A DNA stretch of 53,338 nucleotides from an uncultured Lachnospiraceae bacterium (GTDB lineage: Bacteria; Bacillota; Clostridia; Lachnospirales; Lachnospiraceae), in assembly GCA_905235275.1 (NCBI GenBank), contig CAJOLA010000006.1, positions 1 through 53,338 of the forward strand, written 5' to 3'. This document shows, piece by piece, positions 9,124 to 19,471 of the stretch; position 1 is the stretch's first letter, and each line of letters opens with the position of its first letter. The notes beneath the pieces were generated by a model. That model was not told where the DNA came from. It did no database searches and saw only the letters and a program-made list of their open reading frames with translations. The position numbers and the translations under genes are program-made.

Positions 9124-10752
9124 TTAGTGCCTTTTTAAAGTTTTTTTTCTGCCGATTGATATTTCGGCATTTACTCTTCTGCCGTTAATTACGGACCCGT
9201 TCAAATGTGTAAGAACATCCTGGGTTTTATTTTTGTCAACTTCAACAAAAGAGAATTTTTCAAGAATGTCTATATCATGAATCTCATTGTCATTCACTCC
9301 GCAATTATTAAGCAATTTACGGAACTGAATCGGCTTTATGGAATCCATCTTTCCGAGGTTTACAAATATTCGATCCGAAGTATATTTGGAATCGGACCTC
9401 GAATGAGCTGCAGCTTTTTTTCCTGACTTTATCTGTGAGTCCTCAATACCGTCAGAACCTGCCTCGTGCTTCAGAAAAGCAGCGGCTATATCAAGTATCG
9501 TATAATCGTCACCGGAATCTTCCATGAATTTTTGGATGGCATCCGAGTAAACCTTAAGGTCGCTGTGCGTAAGGACATCCATAATGGTAGCCATGGTCTG
9601 CTGTATCCTTACATTTGTGATCTCACCTACGTTAGGAACGGTTGTAAACTTAATCTTCGCCTTCGTATAGCGCATAATCTCATGCAGCTTATACATTTCA
9701 CGACGGGAAACAAGAGAATATGATACGCCCTCCCTGTTAGCGCGTCCCGTTCTTCCGATTCTGTGAACATAATATTCAAGATCGTCCGGTAAATCATAAT
9801 TAAAGACAACGTCAATGTCTTTTATATCGATTCCGCGGGCGGCAACATCTGTTGCTATAAGGATCTCAACACGTCCGTTTTTAAAAGCCTTCATGACTCT
9901 GTCACGCTGAGTCTGTCTCATGTCACCGTGAAGACCGATGGCGTTATACCCTCTTGCGGTCATCTCACGTGCAAGCTCGTCAACCTTTCTTTTGGTATTG
10001 CAGAAAATTATAGAGAGCTTGAAATCGTTAATATCAATCAGTCTTGCAAGTATATCCGTTTTTTGAATCGGAGAAACCTCCAAGTAATATTGCTTAACGG
10101 ACTTTACGGTAACCTCGCTCTTTGTTATCTGAACCTTTGCAGGGTTTTTAAGATATTTTTTGGTTATCGCAAGAATCTCTTTTGACATCGTGGCAGAAAA
10201 TAAAACTGTCTGCCGATCCATCGGAACACTGCGAAGTATCTCATCAATATCATCACGGAATCCCATATCAAGCATCTCATCGGCTTCATCCAGTACGATA
10301 TGGTTTAAACGGTCAAGATGAATTGTACGGCGCTTCATGTGGTCCATGAGACGTCCGGGTGTCGCAACGATTATCTGCGGTTTCTTCTTAAGAGATGCAA
10401 TCTGTCTTTCGATATTCTGACCGCCGTAAATGGCAACAACCTTAACCTGCTTTTTATATTTTGTGAGCTTAAGAAGCTCATTCGTTGTCTGTACCACAAG
10501 CTCGCGTGTGGGACAAAGGATAAGCGATCTGACGGATTTGTCGGAAGGGTTTGTGCTTTCGATAATCGGTATACCGAAGGAACATGTCTTACCGGTTCCC
10601 GTGGGAGCCTGTGCAACCACATCCCTGCCCTGCATTACAAGAGGAATACTTTGGCTCTGGACAGGTGTGGCTTCGACAAATTCCATATCCTTAAGGGCTT
10701 TTTTAAGCTCCCTGGATATATTCAAATCTTCAAATAAAATAGTCTTGTCCAT
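9124..10752 (-). CDS. DEAD-box ATP-dependent RNA helicase with C-terminal DbpA-like RNA-binding domain
   Basis: AQAPTGTGKT, LDEADEMLD, SATM, HRIGRTGRA; C-terminal IFVNLGKMDSIKPIQFRKLLNN... Confidence 0.95.
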   Translation of the reverse strand: MDKTILFEDLNISRELKKALKDMEFVEATPVQSQSIPLVMQGRDVVAQAPTGTGKTCSFGIPIIESTNPSDKSVRSLILCPTRELVVQTTNELLKLTKYKKQVKVVAIYGGQNIERQIASLKKKPQIIVATPGRLMDHMKRRTIHLDRLNHIVLDEADEMLDMGFRDDIDEILRSVPMDRQTVLFSATMSKEILAITKKYLKNPAKVQITKSEVTVKSVKQYYLEVSPIQKTDILARLIDINDFKLSIIFCNTKRKVDELAREMTARGYNAIGLHGDMRQTQRDRVMKAFKNGRVEILIATDVAARGIDIKDIDVVFNYDLPDDLEYYVHRIGRTGRANREGVSYSLVSRREMYKLHEIMRYTKAKIKFTTVPNVGEITNVRIQQTMATIMDVLTHSDLKVYSDAIQKFMEDSGDDYTILDIAAAFLKHEAGSDGIEDSQIKSGKKAAAHSRSDSKYTSDRIFVNLGKMDSIKPIQFRKLLNNCGVNDNEIHDIDILEKFSFVEVDKNKTQDVLTHLNGSVINGRRVNAEISIGRKKTLKRH

Positions 10753-11105
10753 TATTCCTCCGAACTCTCGGTTAAGGTAAGAAATCCGTCATAAAGCTCT
10801 TCCACTGCTATTGAAAGGGGCTTTCTGTCTTCAGCGTTGGGGATTAAAGCCTCTCCTCTTTTTAAGGCAACGATTTCTTCTTTTGATAAATTAACCGTAG
10901 CCTCCGGAGCTGTCGGATCATTGCTTCCGTTCATGGAAAGAAGCTTGCTTACTTTTTCTTCAAGCGCGCGTGCCTCGATTATCTGTTTTGCTCTGTTGGC
11001 TGTGGCCTTAACGATTGAATAACGGCTCTGCACAACCGGTGTAGCGCCCTCTTCCACGTCTTTATTAATTCTTTCCATTAATTCGGTATATGATGGATGT
11101 AACAT
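10752..11105 (-). CDS. rpoZ: DNA-directed RNA polymerase omega subunit
   Basis: MLHPSYTELMERIN...SRYSIVKATANRAKQIIE; next to gmk. Confidence 0.9.
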   Translation of the reverse strand: MLHPSYTELMERINKDVEEGATPVVQSRYSIVKATANRAKQIIEARALEEKVSKLLSMNGSNDPTAPEATVNLSKEEIVALKRGEALIPNAEDRKPLSIAVEELYDGFLTLTESSEE

Positions 11106-11138
11106 AATATATTCCTTTCTAAACAGTTATTAGGTATA

Positions 11139-11768
11139 TCAGCAATATTTTCCGTTCAGATTAACTTCTGTGTTTTTTATAAAATCAGTCTGTCGAAAAG
11201 CTCTTAATTTTTCGGTTAAAATAATATTATGAATAGTGTCGACACACTCTTCTATCGTATCATTGACAACTATGTAGTCATAATCATAAGCGTATTCTAT
11301 CTCTTTGCAGGCTCTCGACATCCTCTCCGATATAACGGCGTCCGTCTCCGTGCCCCTGGTCTTTAACCTTTTTTCGAGTTCATCAACGCTTGGCGGGAAA
11401 AGAAAGATGAGAACAGCCTCAGGATACATCTTCTTAACCTGTAATGCGCCCTGAATCTCAATCTCAAGGATTACGTTGCTTCCGCTTTCCAGCTTTTCTT
11501 CGACATATTTTTTTGGAGTGCCGTAGAAATTATCAACGTACTGAGCATATTCAATAAGCTCGTTGTTGGAAATCATGAGTTCAAACTCTTCGCGTGTCTT
11601 AAAAAAGTATTCGCGACCATGTTCTTCACCGCTTCTGGGCGCTCTTGTCGTCGCAGAAATCGAAAGCGCATATGAGTCACCGTATTTGTCAAGAAGACTG
11701 TTTACAACGGTGCCTTTTCCGGTTCCCGAGAAGCCGGATATGATCATAAGTAAGCCTTTGTTATTCAT
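11139..11768 (-). CDS. gmk: Guanylate kinase
   Basis: MNNKGLLMIISGFSGTGKGTVVNSLL, SATTRAPRSGEEHGREYFF; ATG at 11768. Confidence 0.95.
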   Translation of the reverse strand: MNNKGLLMIISGFSGTGKGTVVNSLLDKYGDSYALSISATTRAPRSGEEHGREYFFKTREEFELMISNNELIEYAQYVDNFYGTPKKYVEEKLESGSNVILEIEIQGALQVKKMYPEAVLIFLFPPSVDELEKRLKTRGTETDAVISERMSRACKEIEYAYDYDYIVVNDTIEECVDTIHNIILTEKLRAFRQTDFIKNTEVNLNGKYC

Positions 11769-11826
11769 AAAATAATAAATCTCCCGAAATTTATCCTGTC
11801 TACTATAGCAAAAACCTTGTGAAAAT

Positions 11827-13572
11827 TCAAATATTCTGTGTATTTTCAACCTGTCTGATACTGCTTATATCCGTTGATGCAACCATTGAATAATTCGTAT
11901 GATATATAACAAAACCTGCTGCACCACCCGGAGGTTTCTTTAATTCCTTTTTCCTGGTGTAATCAACTTCTATCTTCTTTTGATCCTTTCCCTTTGAAAA
12001 ATGAGCGGCAAGCGCTGCTGCTTCTTCAAATGTTGAATCGGGTATCTCTTTTCCGTCGGTCTTTAAAATCACATGAGAACCGGGAATGTTTTTTGCATGA
12101 AACCACCAGTCATCAGATGAGGCGAGCTTAAAGGTAATCTCTTCGTTTTGATAATTGTTCTTGCCGACATATATCTCAAAACCGTCCTTTGAGATAAATT
12201 TAAGAGGTATTGAGAGTATCTTTTTATTAATCTTGGAAGAAGACTGTTTTATGTATTTTAAGTCGATAAGTTCGGATTTTATTTGAGAGAGATCATCTTC
12301 CGTCTCCGAGAAGTTAAGAGCTTCCGCAATTGACTCGAGCTGTCTTATCTCATCGCATGTTTCCTTTAACTGAACCGTTGCCGCCTCAAATGTTCTCTTA
12401 AGCTTGTTATATCTTTTAAAGTAAGATGAGGCATTTTCCTGCGGAGTCAGTTCTTTTTTTAAAGGAATCGTTATCGGATTATTATTATCATAATAATTTT
12501 CAACCGTTATACTGTCTGCCCCCGATTGGACATTATATCCGTACGCCTGCAGCAGTTCTCCGTAAACCCTGTATTTTTCACGGCTTTCGGTTTTCTTAAG
12601 ATCTGATTCCTGCAGGACTCTTTTTTTGTACGCACGGTCCAGATAATTGGAAACAAGCTTCTTTAAATCGGCAGACTTTTGATTGATTCTGTTTTTGATT
12701 TCCTTTTTTCGGTAATATTCAATCAGGAGCCTGCTTGCCGTATCAAATACCTTGGAAGGCTGTCTGTTTATAAGATTAATTACACTGAATTCAAGCTTAT
12801 CGTCGTCGGTATAAATGGCATATTTAAAATCATTGTCTGTTATTTCCCGGATAATATCCTTTAAAGCATTAAAAAGACTTTCTTTTTCTTTTGCCGATAA
12901 AGATGACGATGCTCTGTCTGCGTCAACACCCGCCCTCTCGCACACTTCATTTGCAGTCATCGGGCTAAGACCTGTAACGGACATGTACAGGCTTTTTAAA
13001 ATCTCACCGGGACACTCTTTTAATTTGTCATTAAAATCCTCAAGTCTGCATTCATAAGGGTCCAGTTTTTTATCAGTACCCGGTATGAAGTATTTCCTTG
13101 AAGGAAGAACCTCACGAACAGAGCTTACCTGGGCCGGGACACGTTTAATCGCATCCAGTATGACATCCTCATCATTTACAAGAATTATATTGCTGTGCTT
13201 GCCCATAAACTCAGCGATAAGGTGTCTGGGCTTCATGTCGCCCATCTCGTCCATATGCTCTATCGTAATATCAATTACTCTTTCCATGCCGGGTTGGGTA
13301 ATCGATATCACTCTTCCGTTTTGCAGATGCTTCCTTAAGAGCATACAAAAAGCAGGCGCTTCTTTTGGCGCCTCCTTTTTCATGTCTGTAAGATAAATGA
13401 GCGGTAAGGAAGCATTTGAAGAAATAAGCAGCCTGTATGTATCGGAATTTTTTTTGAATGTAATATATATCTCGTCAGATTCGGGTTGAATTATTTTCAT
13501 TACCCTGGAATCAGTCAGATTACCTGCCAATTCCTGTTTTATTCCGGCGATGGTAAATCCGTCAAACGCCAT
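11827..13572 (-). CDS. rqcH: Rqc2 homolog RqcH (NFACT family)
   Basis: 581 aa; N-terminal NFACT-N, coiled coil, C-terminal NFACT-R (DDWWFHAKNIPGSHVILKT). Confidence 0.92.
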   Translation of the reverse strand: MAFDGFTIAGIKQELAGNLTDSRVMKIIQPESDEIYITFKKNSDTYRLLISSNASLPLIYLTDMKKEAPKEAPAFCMLLRKHLQNGRVISITQPGMERVIDITIEHMDEMGDMKPRHLIAEFMGKHSNIILVNDEDVILDAIKRVPAQVSSVREVLPSRKYFIPGTDKKLDPYECRLEDFNDKLKECPGEILKSLYMSVTGLSPMTANEVCERAGVDADRASSSLSAKEKESLFNALKDIIREITDNDFKYAIYTDDDKLEFSVINLINRQPSKVFDTASRLLIEYYRKKEIKNRINQKSADLKKLVSNYLDRAYKKRVLQESDLKKTESREKYRVYGELLQAYGYNVQSGADSITVENYYDNNNPITIPLKKELTPQENASSYFKRYNKLKRTFEAATVQLKETCDEIRQLESIAEALNFSETEDDLSQIKSELIDLKYIKQSSSKINKKILSIPLKFISKDGFEIYVGKNNYQNEEITFKLASSDDWWFHAKNIPGSHVILKTDGKEIPDSTFEEAAALAAHFSKGKDQKKIEVDYTRKKELKKPPGGAAGFVIYHTNYSMVASTDISSIRQVENTQNI

Positions 13573-13584
13573 TTTTACTCCGTA

Positions 13585-14802
13585 TTATAAATGAATCTTC
13601 ACAAACTTCTTTTTACCCTTTTGGAAAATAACTTCATTTTCAAAAAGTGATTTTTCAAAGGTATCGTCTTTTGTCTCAACTTTAACTTTATTAACTGAAA
13701 TCGATCCCTGATCGATCATTCTTCTTGCGTCGGAATTGGAACTAAACAAACCCGTACTTACGGCAAGCGTAACGGCGTCAATCTTTCCGTCCTTGAACTG
13801 ATCGTCGGTAAGTGTTACCTCGGGCATATTCTCAGAGGTTCCTCCTGAGAAAACACTTCGTGCCGCTTCAAGTGCCTTACTTGCTTTTTCTTCGCCATGC
13901 ACCTGCTTGGTAACTTCGAATGCAAGAATCTCTTTTGCTTTATTAAGCTCGGCACCTTCCCATTTGGACATTTCGGCAATCTCTTCAAGAGGCAAAAACG
14001 TAATCATCTTCAGACACTTAATAACGTCGGCATCATCGACATTTCTCCAATACTGGAAGAAGTCATAAACCGATGTTTTGTTCTCATCAAGCCAAAGTGC
14101 ACCGGCAACAGTTTTACCCATTTTCTTGCCTTCAGAGTTGGTAAGAAGAGGTATTGTAAGAGCACTTGCATCCTTGCCGAGCTTCTTTCTTATAAGCTCG
14201 GTTCCCGCAAGCATGTTGCTCCACTGATCGTCTCCTCCGAACTCAAGATTACAGCCGTATTTTTGGAAAAGAACATAGAAATCATATGCCTGCATAATCA
14301 TGTAGTTGAATTCGAGGAAGCTAAGTCCCCTCTCCATTCTCTGCTTATAGCATTCCGCACGAAGCATGACATTCACATTAAAGTGCGGTCCGACTTCTCT
14401 TAAGAGATCGACGTAATTAAGATCAAGAAGCCAGTCGGCATTATTTACAAGAAGAGCCTTATCGTTATCGAAATCAATAAAACGCGAAACCTGTTTTTTA
14501 ATGCATTCGACATTTCTTTCTATCTCTTCTTTTGTCATCATCTTACGCATATCGGTTTTGCCGGAAGGATCTCCTATCATGGCAGTTCCGCCACCCATAA
14601 GACAAACGGGCTTATTGCCGGACATCTGGAGTCTTTTCATAAGGCAAAGAGTCATATAATGACCGATATGTAAAGAATCTGCCGTCGGGTCTATGCCGAT
14701 ATAAAAGCATGCTTTCCCTTCGTTAATCAGATCTTTTATTATATCTTCATCAGTCACCTGGGCTATTAAGCCGCGCTCCTGAAGTTCTTCGTAAACCGTC
14801 AT
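13585..14802 (-). CDS. tyrS: Tyrosyl-tRNA synthetase
   Basis: YIGIDPTADSLHIGHY, KMGKT, C-terminal S4 domain. Confidence 0.97.
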   Translation of the reverse strand: MTVYEELQERGLIAQVTDEDIIKDLINEGKACFYIGIDPTADSLHIGHYMTLCLMKRLQMSGNKPVCLMGGGTAMIGDPSGKTDMRKMMTKEEIERNVECIKKQVSRFIDFDNDKALLVNNADWLLDLNYVDLLREVGPHFNVNVMLRAECYKQRMERGLSFLEFNYMIMQAYDFYVLFQKYGCNLEFGGDDQWSNMLAGTELIRKKLGKDASALTIPLLTNSEGKKMGKTVAGALWLDENKTSVYDFFQYWRNVDDADVIKCLKMITFLPLEEIAEMSKWEGAELNKAKEILAFEVTKQVHGEEKASKALEAARSVFSGGTSENMPEVTLTDDQFKDGKIDAVTLAVSTGLFSSNSDARRMIDQGSISVNKVKVETKDDTFEKSLFENEVIFQKGKKKFVKIHL

Positions 14803-14818
14803 TTTGTATCCTCCGATT

Positions 14819-15793
14819 CTAATCTCTTTTTAGGTTGCCGTCCTTGTCTCTGTAAACATGCTTGTGGTTGTGCAAATGCTCGCTGCAATATTCAAAAGCG
14901 CCTTCGCATGACGTACAGAAACGAAAATCCTCATTTGGTGCATTAAACTCCGTTTTACCGCATATTGCACAGCGGTGTCTCGGTATACGGGTCGGTCCCG
15001 CCTGAGACGTATAAGCGCCTCTTTGATTGTTTTGATTGTTATTTCCGGAACGGTTTGCGTTACCGTACGGATTGTATTGATATTGTTTTTGGTTTTGTTG
15101 TCTGCTGCTGCTCTTCCCTCCGACTTTAAATACAAAATAAAATATGATGAAATTCATCATTGCTATTACTGCGGCGGTAGCAGCCGTCGGTGACGGATTT
15201 ATACCGATTCTCGAAAGGAATGTGATCAGTCCGTCAGGCAGCCGGACGCCTAAGGAAAGGAATCCGAAAAGTACTGCCGTACCAAAATAAATCGCGTCTA
15301 TAAGCGCAAACCATTTTGCTTTGAAGGGAATGATAAAAAACAGCAGCATATATCTGTCCGGCTGTTCCAAAGCAAACGCCATGAAAAGCGAAAGATTCAG
15401 GAAATATACGGACATTGGCATATTAATGCCGAATATCAGAAAGATTACAATGGCTGCAATTACGTTAAGTAACATTCCGGAAAAGAAATATACGTTGAAC
15501 TTAAAAGCGCCCCATTGATATTCCAGATATCTTCCTATCATGTAATAAAAATAAAGTGTTATGAAAAAGAACAGCGGTCTTGCACTTGTGGGCGGTTGAA
15601 CCAGGTAGCTTACGATTCTCCATACCTGACCGTGCAAAATCTTTTCGGCGTTAAGCGAAAGAGCATCCAGTACACCGTAGTTGTTAGTAATAAAAAGTAC
15701 GTAGCCTACTGCGTAACAGATACATACATAGAGCATTAAATGCTTTATTGCAATACGTCCGAATTTATTTTCAAGTTTATCAATCAGTCTCAT
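14819..15793 (-). CDS. Rhomboid-like multi-TM protein with C-terminal Cys/His zinc-binding motif
   Basis: 324 aa; about 6 TM segments, low-complexity linker QNQKQYQYNPYGNANRSGNNNQNNQ, then CAICGKTEF...CTSCEGAFEYCSEHLHNHKH. Confidence 0.6.
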   Translation of the reverse strand: MRLIDKLENKFGRIAIKHLMLYVCICYAVGYVLFITNNYGVLDALSLNAEKILHGQVWRIVSYLVQPPTSARPLFFFITLYFYYMIGRYLEYQWGAFKFNVYFFSGMLLNVIAAIVIFLIFGINMPMSVYFLNLSLFMAFALEQPDRYMLLFFIIPFKAKWFALIDAIYFGTAVLFGFLSLGVRLPDGLITFLSRIGINPSPTAATAAVIAMMNFIIFYFVFKVGGKSSSRQQNQKQYQYNPYGNANRSGNNNQNNQRGAYTSQAGPTRIPRHRCAICGKTEFNAPNEDFRFCTSCEGAFEYCSEHLHNHKHVYRDKDGNLKRD

Positions 15794-15810
15794 CAGTCAG
15801 TAATCCATTT

Positions 15811-15845
15811 AAAAAAAATCAATATCGAATATCTCGATATTGATT
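15811..15845 (-). terminator. Intrinsic terminator downstream of efp
   Basis: AATCAATATCGA-atatc-TCGATATTGATT, 12-bp perfect stem, U8 on the minus strand. Confidence 0.85.
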
Positions 15846-15867
15846 ATACATCTATGGGTAACAAAAA

Positions 15868-16425
15868 TTAAACTCTGGAAAGATATTCTCCGGTACGTGT
15901 ATCAATCTTAATCGTATCACCCTGGTTAACAAAAAGCGGAACCATAACCTGTGCACCTGTCTCAACGATTGCGGGCTTTGTTGCACCCGTAGCGGTATCA
16001 CCCTTAACGCCCGGCTCGGACTCCGTGATAACAAGCTCAACAAACATTGGCGGTTCAATTGCGAACACATTACCGTTATGTGACATAAGCTTGCAAACTT
16101 CGTTTTCTTTTACGAATTTTAAAGCATCGCCAACCTGCTCAGAAGAAAGAGCAATCTGGTCAAATGTCTCGTTATCCATGAAGTTAAAGAAGTCGCCGTC
16201 CTGATACAGGTACTGGCAATCTTTTTTATCAATATGAGCAAGAGGGAATTTTTCTGTAGGTCTGAATGACTTCTCCACTACTCCGCCACTTACGATGTTT
16301 TTTAATTTTGTACGAACAAATGCAGCACCTTTTCCCGGTTTTACATGCTGGAATTCTATTATCTGCCAAATAGCTCCATCCATCTCAATTGTAATACCGT
16401 TTTTAAAGTCACCAGCACTAATCAT
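15868..16425 (-). CDS. efp: Elongation factor P
   Basis: [43 protein letters not shown]. Confidence 0.97.
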   Translation of the reverse strand: MISAGDFKNGITIEMDGAIWQIIEFQHVKPGKGAAFVRTKLKNIVSGGVVEKSFRPTEKFPLAHIDKKDCQYLYQDGDFFNFMDNETFDQIALSSEQVGDALKFVKENEVCKLMSHNGNVFAIEPPMFVELVITESEPGVKGDTATGATKPAIVETGAQVMVPLFVNQGDTIKIDTRTGEYLSRV

Positions 16426-16513
16426 TATTTCTTCCTCCGATTATGATAAATCAATTTTAAACCTTAAATATATTAATATAGACCGATATTTTTTTCAAGT
16501 TAAATGCACATGC

Positions 16514-16957
16514 TTAACTTAAGGCCAAAATATCACAAATTGCTTCCATGGCATAAAGATAGCCGTTAATTCCAAGACCTGAAATCTGTCCCTGGCATGC
16601 TCCCGCTGTAATGGAATTCTTGCGGAAATCCTCGCGTGAATTGATATTGGAAATATGAACTTCAATCTTAGGGATATCAGCAACGGAAGCCAGGGCATCA
16701 TGCAAAGAAACGCTTGTATGAGTAAGACCTCCGGGGTTGATTACAATACCGTCAACGTTCTCGTGGTATGCAAGCTGAATACGGTCTATAATCGCACCTT
16801 CGGAATTGCTCTGGTAAAGCTCCACATCGATGCCTAAAAGATCTGCTTTGTCCTGGATCGATTCTTTCAGGAATTCATAATCCTTAGAACCGTAAATATC
16901 TTTTTCGCGAATGCCGAGAAAATTAATGTTAGGTCCGTTGATTACCAGAATTTTCAT
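16514..16957 (-). CDS. aroQ: 3-dehydroquinate dehydratase type II
   Basis: LVINGPNINFLGIREKDIYG, SNSEGAIIDRI, NPGGLTHTSVSLHDA. Confidence 0.96.
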   Translation of the reverse strand: MKILVINGPNINFLGIREKDIYGSKDYEFLKESIQDKADLLGIDVELYQSNSEGAIIDRIQLAYHENVDGIVINPGGLTHTSVSLHDALASVADIPKIEVHISNINSREDFRKNSITAGACQGQISGLGINGYLYAMEAICDILALS

Positions 16958-18455
16958 AATTACGCCTCCTTTTTTTGTTTTGATTATTACGTTGGTTTTT
17001 TCTTTTCGGTCCTAAGAAGGACTGGCCGCGAAGCCTTTTGTGTATTATCTGATATATCCTTGGGAAATATACCCCGTCGGTCTTAACTATCAGATTAGCA
17101 GCAGACATATATGCGGGCTCACGCTTTTGCAGCATATCTTCAATAAGTTCTCTTCTTTCCTCTCCGTCCTTGCCCTGAAGGAGCGGTCTTCTTACGTCAT
17201 ATCGCAGACGCTTCATAAGCTCATCGGCAGAAGCGCGAAGATAAACCACAATTCCGATTTGCTTTAAGAGCTCTCTGTTATGTTCGGGAACCGGCGTTCC
17301 GCCTCCTACCGATATAACAAGCCCGCTTCTCTTCTCGCCTGCAAGTTTTTCGAGATACTCGCTTTCAAGCTTTCGGAAAGCCTCTTCACCTTCCGTCTCA
17401 AAAATCTCTTTTATGGTTTTACCTGCAGCAGCTTCGATCTCACGGTCGGTATCAATCAGCGTACGACCGGTGTGCTTTGCAATCCATTTGCCAAGTGTAG
17501 TTTTACCGCTTCCCATATAACCTATAAGAATTATATTTTCTTTTCCGTTGACGTTGTTTTTGGATTTGCGGTCTTTCTTAATTCCGAGAGCTTCTTTTAA
17601 CTTTGACTTCAGATTATTCTCCATGCTGCGGGTGATATTAACGTCAAACCACATCTTATATGCTTCTTCAGCCTGGAACAAAAGCATCGGCAAACCGTTC
17701 ACCGCTCTCTTGCCGTTTTCTTTAAGCTTCTTCATAAATGAAGTCTCATACGGATTATATATAACGTCAAAGCCAAAGACGGCTTTTTTGTAAAGACTGC
17801 TTTCCGGAAGTAAAATGTCATTTACATTCGGATGCATTCCGACATTGGTTGTATGTATGAGAATAATATTGTCGCAGTCTGTCTCTTCACCGCTCTCAAG
17901 TGAACCGGTAAATACACGCCCGTCTGCTTTTTCTTTAAAATAATCCCTTATGTCTGAAGCTATTCTTTCAGCCTTATCGACGGATCTGTTAAGAATATAC
18001 GTCTTTGCGGCACCTTCATTAACGCAGGCAAATGCAATGGCGCGCGCCACGCCTCCTGCCCCAAGGATAACCGCGTTGCTTCCGGCAAGGGATATATTAT
18101 TGTCCGATAATTCTCTGACAAATCCCAATATATCCGTATTATATCCGTAGTATCCGTCTTCCTTTCGAACCAATGTATTGACGGCACCGATTGCGCGTGC
18201 AAGAGGGTCAATCCCTGACAGGTATTGAATAATCTCTTCTTTATAAGGAACGGTAACGTTCATGCCCTGTATTCCCAAAGCGAACGCACCCTTTACGGCA
18301 TCGCCCAGAGCCTCCTTTTCGGGCTCAAATGTGGAATAAGCCATATCCGTACGTGTCATGTATGCAAGATTATTATGAATCAAAGGAGAAAGTGAATGAC
18401 CGGTGGGATTACCGAGTAATGCGCACAGCTTTGTTGTACCTTTTATATCTTTCAT
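16929..18455 (-). CDS. Bifunctional shikimate dehydrogenase / shikimate kinase (AroE-AroK fusion)
   Basis: 508 aa; AroE: GNPTGHSLSPLIHN, VTVPYKE, GAGGVARAI. AroK: ILIGYMGSGKTTLGKWIA, DTDREIE, VISVGGGTP. Single uninterrupted frame. Confidence 0.95.
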   Translation of the reverse strand: MKDIKGTTKLCALLGNPTGHSLSPLIHNNLAYMTRTDMAYSTFEPEKEALGDAVKGAFALGIQGMNVTVPYKEEIIQYLSGIDPLARAIGAVNTLVRKEDGYYGYNTDILGFVRELSDNNISLAGSNAVILGAGGVARAIAFACVNEGAAKTYILNRSVDKAERIASDIRDYFKEKADGRVFTGSLESGEETDCDNIILIHTTNVGMHPNVNDILLPESSLYKKAVFGFDVIYNPYETSFMKKLKENGKRAVNGLPMLLFQAEEAYKMWFDVNITRSMENNLKSKLKEALGIKKDRKSKNNVNGKENIILIGYMGSGKTTLGKWIAKHTGRTLIDTDREIEAAAGKTIKEIFETEGEEAFRKLESEYLEKLAGEKRSGLVISVGGGTPVPEHNRELLKQIGIVVYLRASADELMKRLRYDVRRPLLQGKDGEERRELIEDMLQKREPAYMSAANLIVKTDGVYFPRIYQIIHKRLRGQSFLGPKRKNQRNNQNKKRRRNYENSGNQRT

Positions 18456-18463
18456 GAATTCTC

Positions 18464-18979
18464 CTAAAAATTAATATTATTTTTTTTGTGCCCCACCTCA
18501 TAAAGGGAAATAACAGGTTTTTCAATTATTCTTTTCATCTTAATCCAAGATGCCTCATGAGAAGAGATGGGTCTTACAAGTATTGATTTTAATCCGGCTA
18601 TATTGGCGCCCATTATATCGGTGTAGAGCTGGTCGCCGATAAACAAGGTATTGTCTTTATTTGTCTCTATCATTTCCATTGCCTTGCGGTATCCCCATGG
18701 AAGCGGTTTTTGGGCGCGGGAAATATAAGACGTGCCGAGCATTTTTGCAAAAGGAGCCACCCTGTCCTTGCTGTTGTTGGACATAACAACCGTGCGAAAG
18801 CCCAGTCTGTGTAAATAATCAAAAAAACGGGCTTCCTTTTTTTCGGCTTTTACATTGTGAATTGTCAGCGTATTATCTATATCAAAAAGAAGACCTAAAA
18901 AGCCCATCTTCTTTAAGGCTTTATAGTCTATGTCAAAGGTTGAATCATAATACGCATCGGGAAAAAGTAAATGCTTCAT
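18464..18979 (-). CDS. yqeG: YqeG family HAD phosphatase
   Basis: FDIDNTLT, VVMSNNS, FIGDQLYTDIMGAN. Confidence 0.92.
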   Translation of the reverse strand: MKHLLFPDAYYDSTFDIDYKALKKMGFLGLLFDIDNTLTIHNVKAEKKEARFFDYLHRLGFRTVVMSNNSKDRVAPFAKMLGTSYISRAQKPLPWGYRKAMEMIETNKDNTLFIGDQLYTDIMGANIAGLKSILVRPISSHEASWIKMKRIIEKPVISLYEVGHKKNNINF

Positions 18980-18992
18980 ATGCGTTTATCCT

Positions 18993-19442
18993 TTATTTGT
19001 TCAGAAACTTCTGTATCTCTTCTATATACGTATTGACATCCTTAAATTCACGATAAACGGAAGCGAAACGCACGTATGCAACTTCGTCAACGTCTTTTAG
19101 CTGTTCCATGACAAGCTCTCCGATGTCATTGGTACGAATTTCTTTTTTATCCATTGCAAATACGGCAGATTCAACGGCATCCGTCATGGCATCAATCTGA
19201 CTTGCCGAAACCGGTCTTTTATGACATGAACGTTTGATTCCGGATTTTATCTTTTCTCTGTCATACGACTCTCTGGTCTCATCCTTCTTAATAACCATAA
19301 GAGGTATCGGCTCGAATCTCTCATATGTGGTAAAACGTTCACCGCATTTCTCACACATGCGTCGTCTTCTGATTACGCCTGCTTCGGTGGGCCGTGAATC
19401 TATAACCTTGGTGTTCTCATTTGAGCAAAACGGACAATTCAT
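18993..19442 (-). CDS. nrdR: Transcriptional repressor NrdR
   Basis: MNCPFCSNENTKVIDSRPTEAGVIRRRRMCEKCGERFTTYE, ATP-cone. Confidence 0.98.
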   Translation of the reverse strand: MNCPFCSNENTKVIDSRPTEAGVIRRRRMCEKCGERFTTYERFEPIPLMVIKKDETRESYDREKIKSGIKRSCHKRPVSASQIDAMTDAVESAVFAMDKKEIRTNDIGELVMEQLKDVDEVAYVRFASVYREFKDVNTYIEEIQKFLNK

Positions 19443-19471
19443 GAAAAATCACTTCTTTCTAAAAGTCAAAA

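Noticed and set aside
10318-10780. + strand ORFs opposite the DEAD-box helicase
   Set aside because: Shadow ORFs; the antisense frame is a strong helicase.
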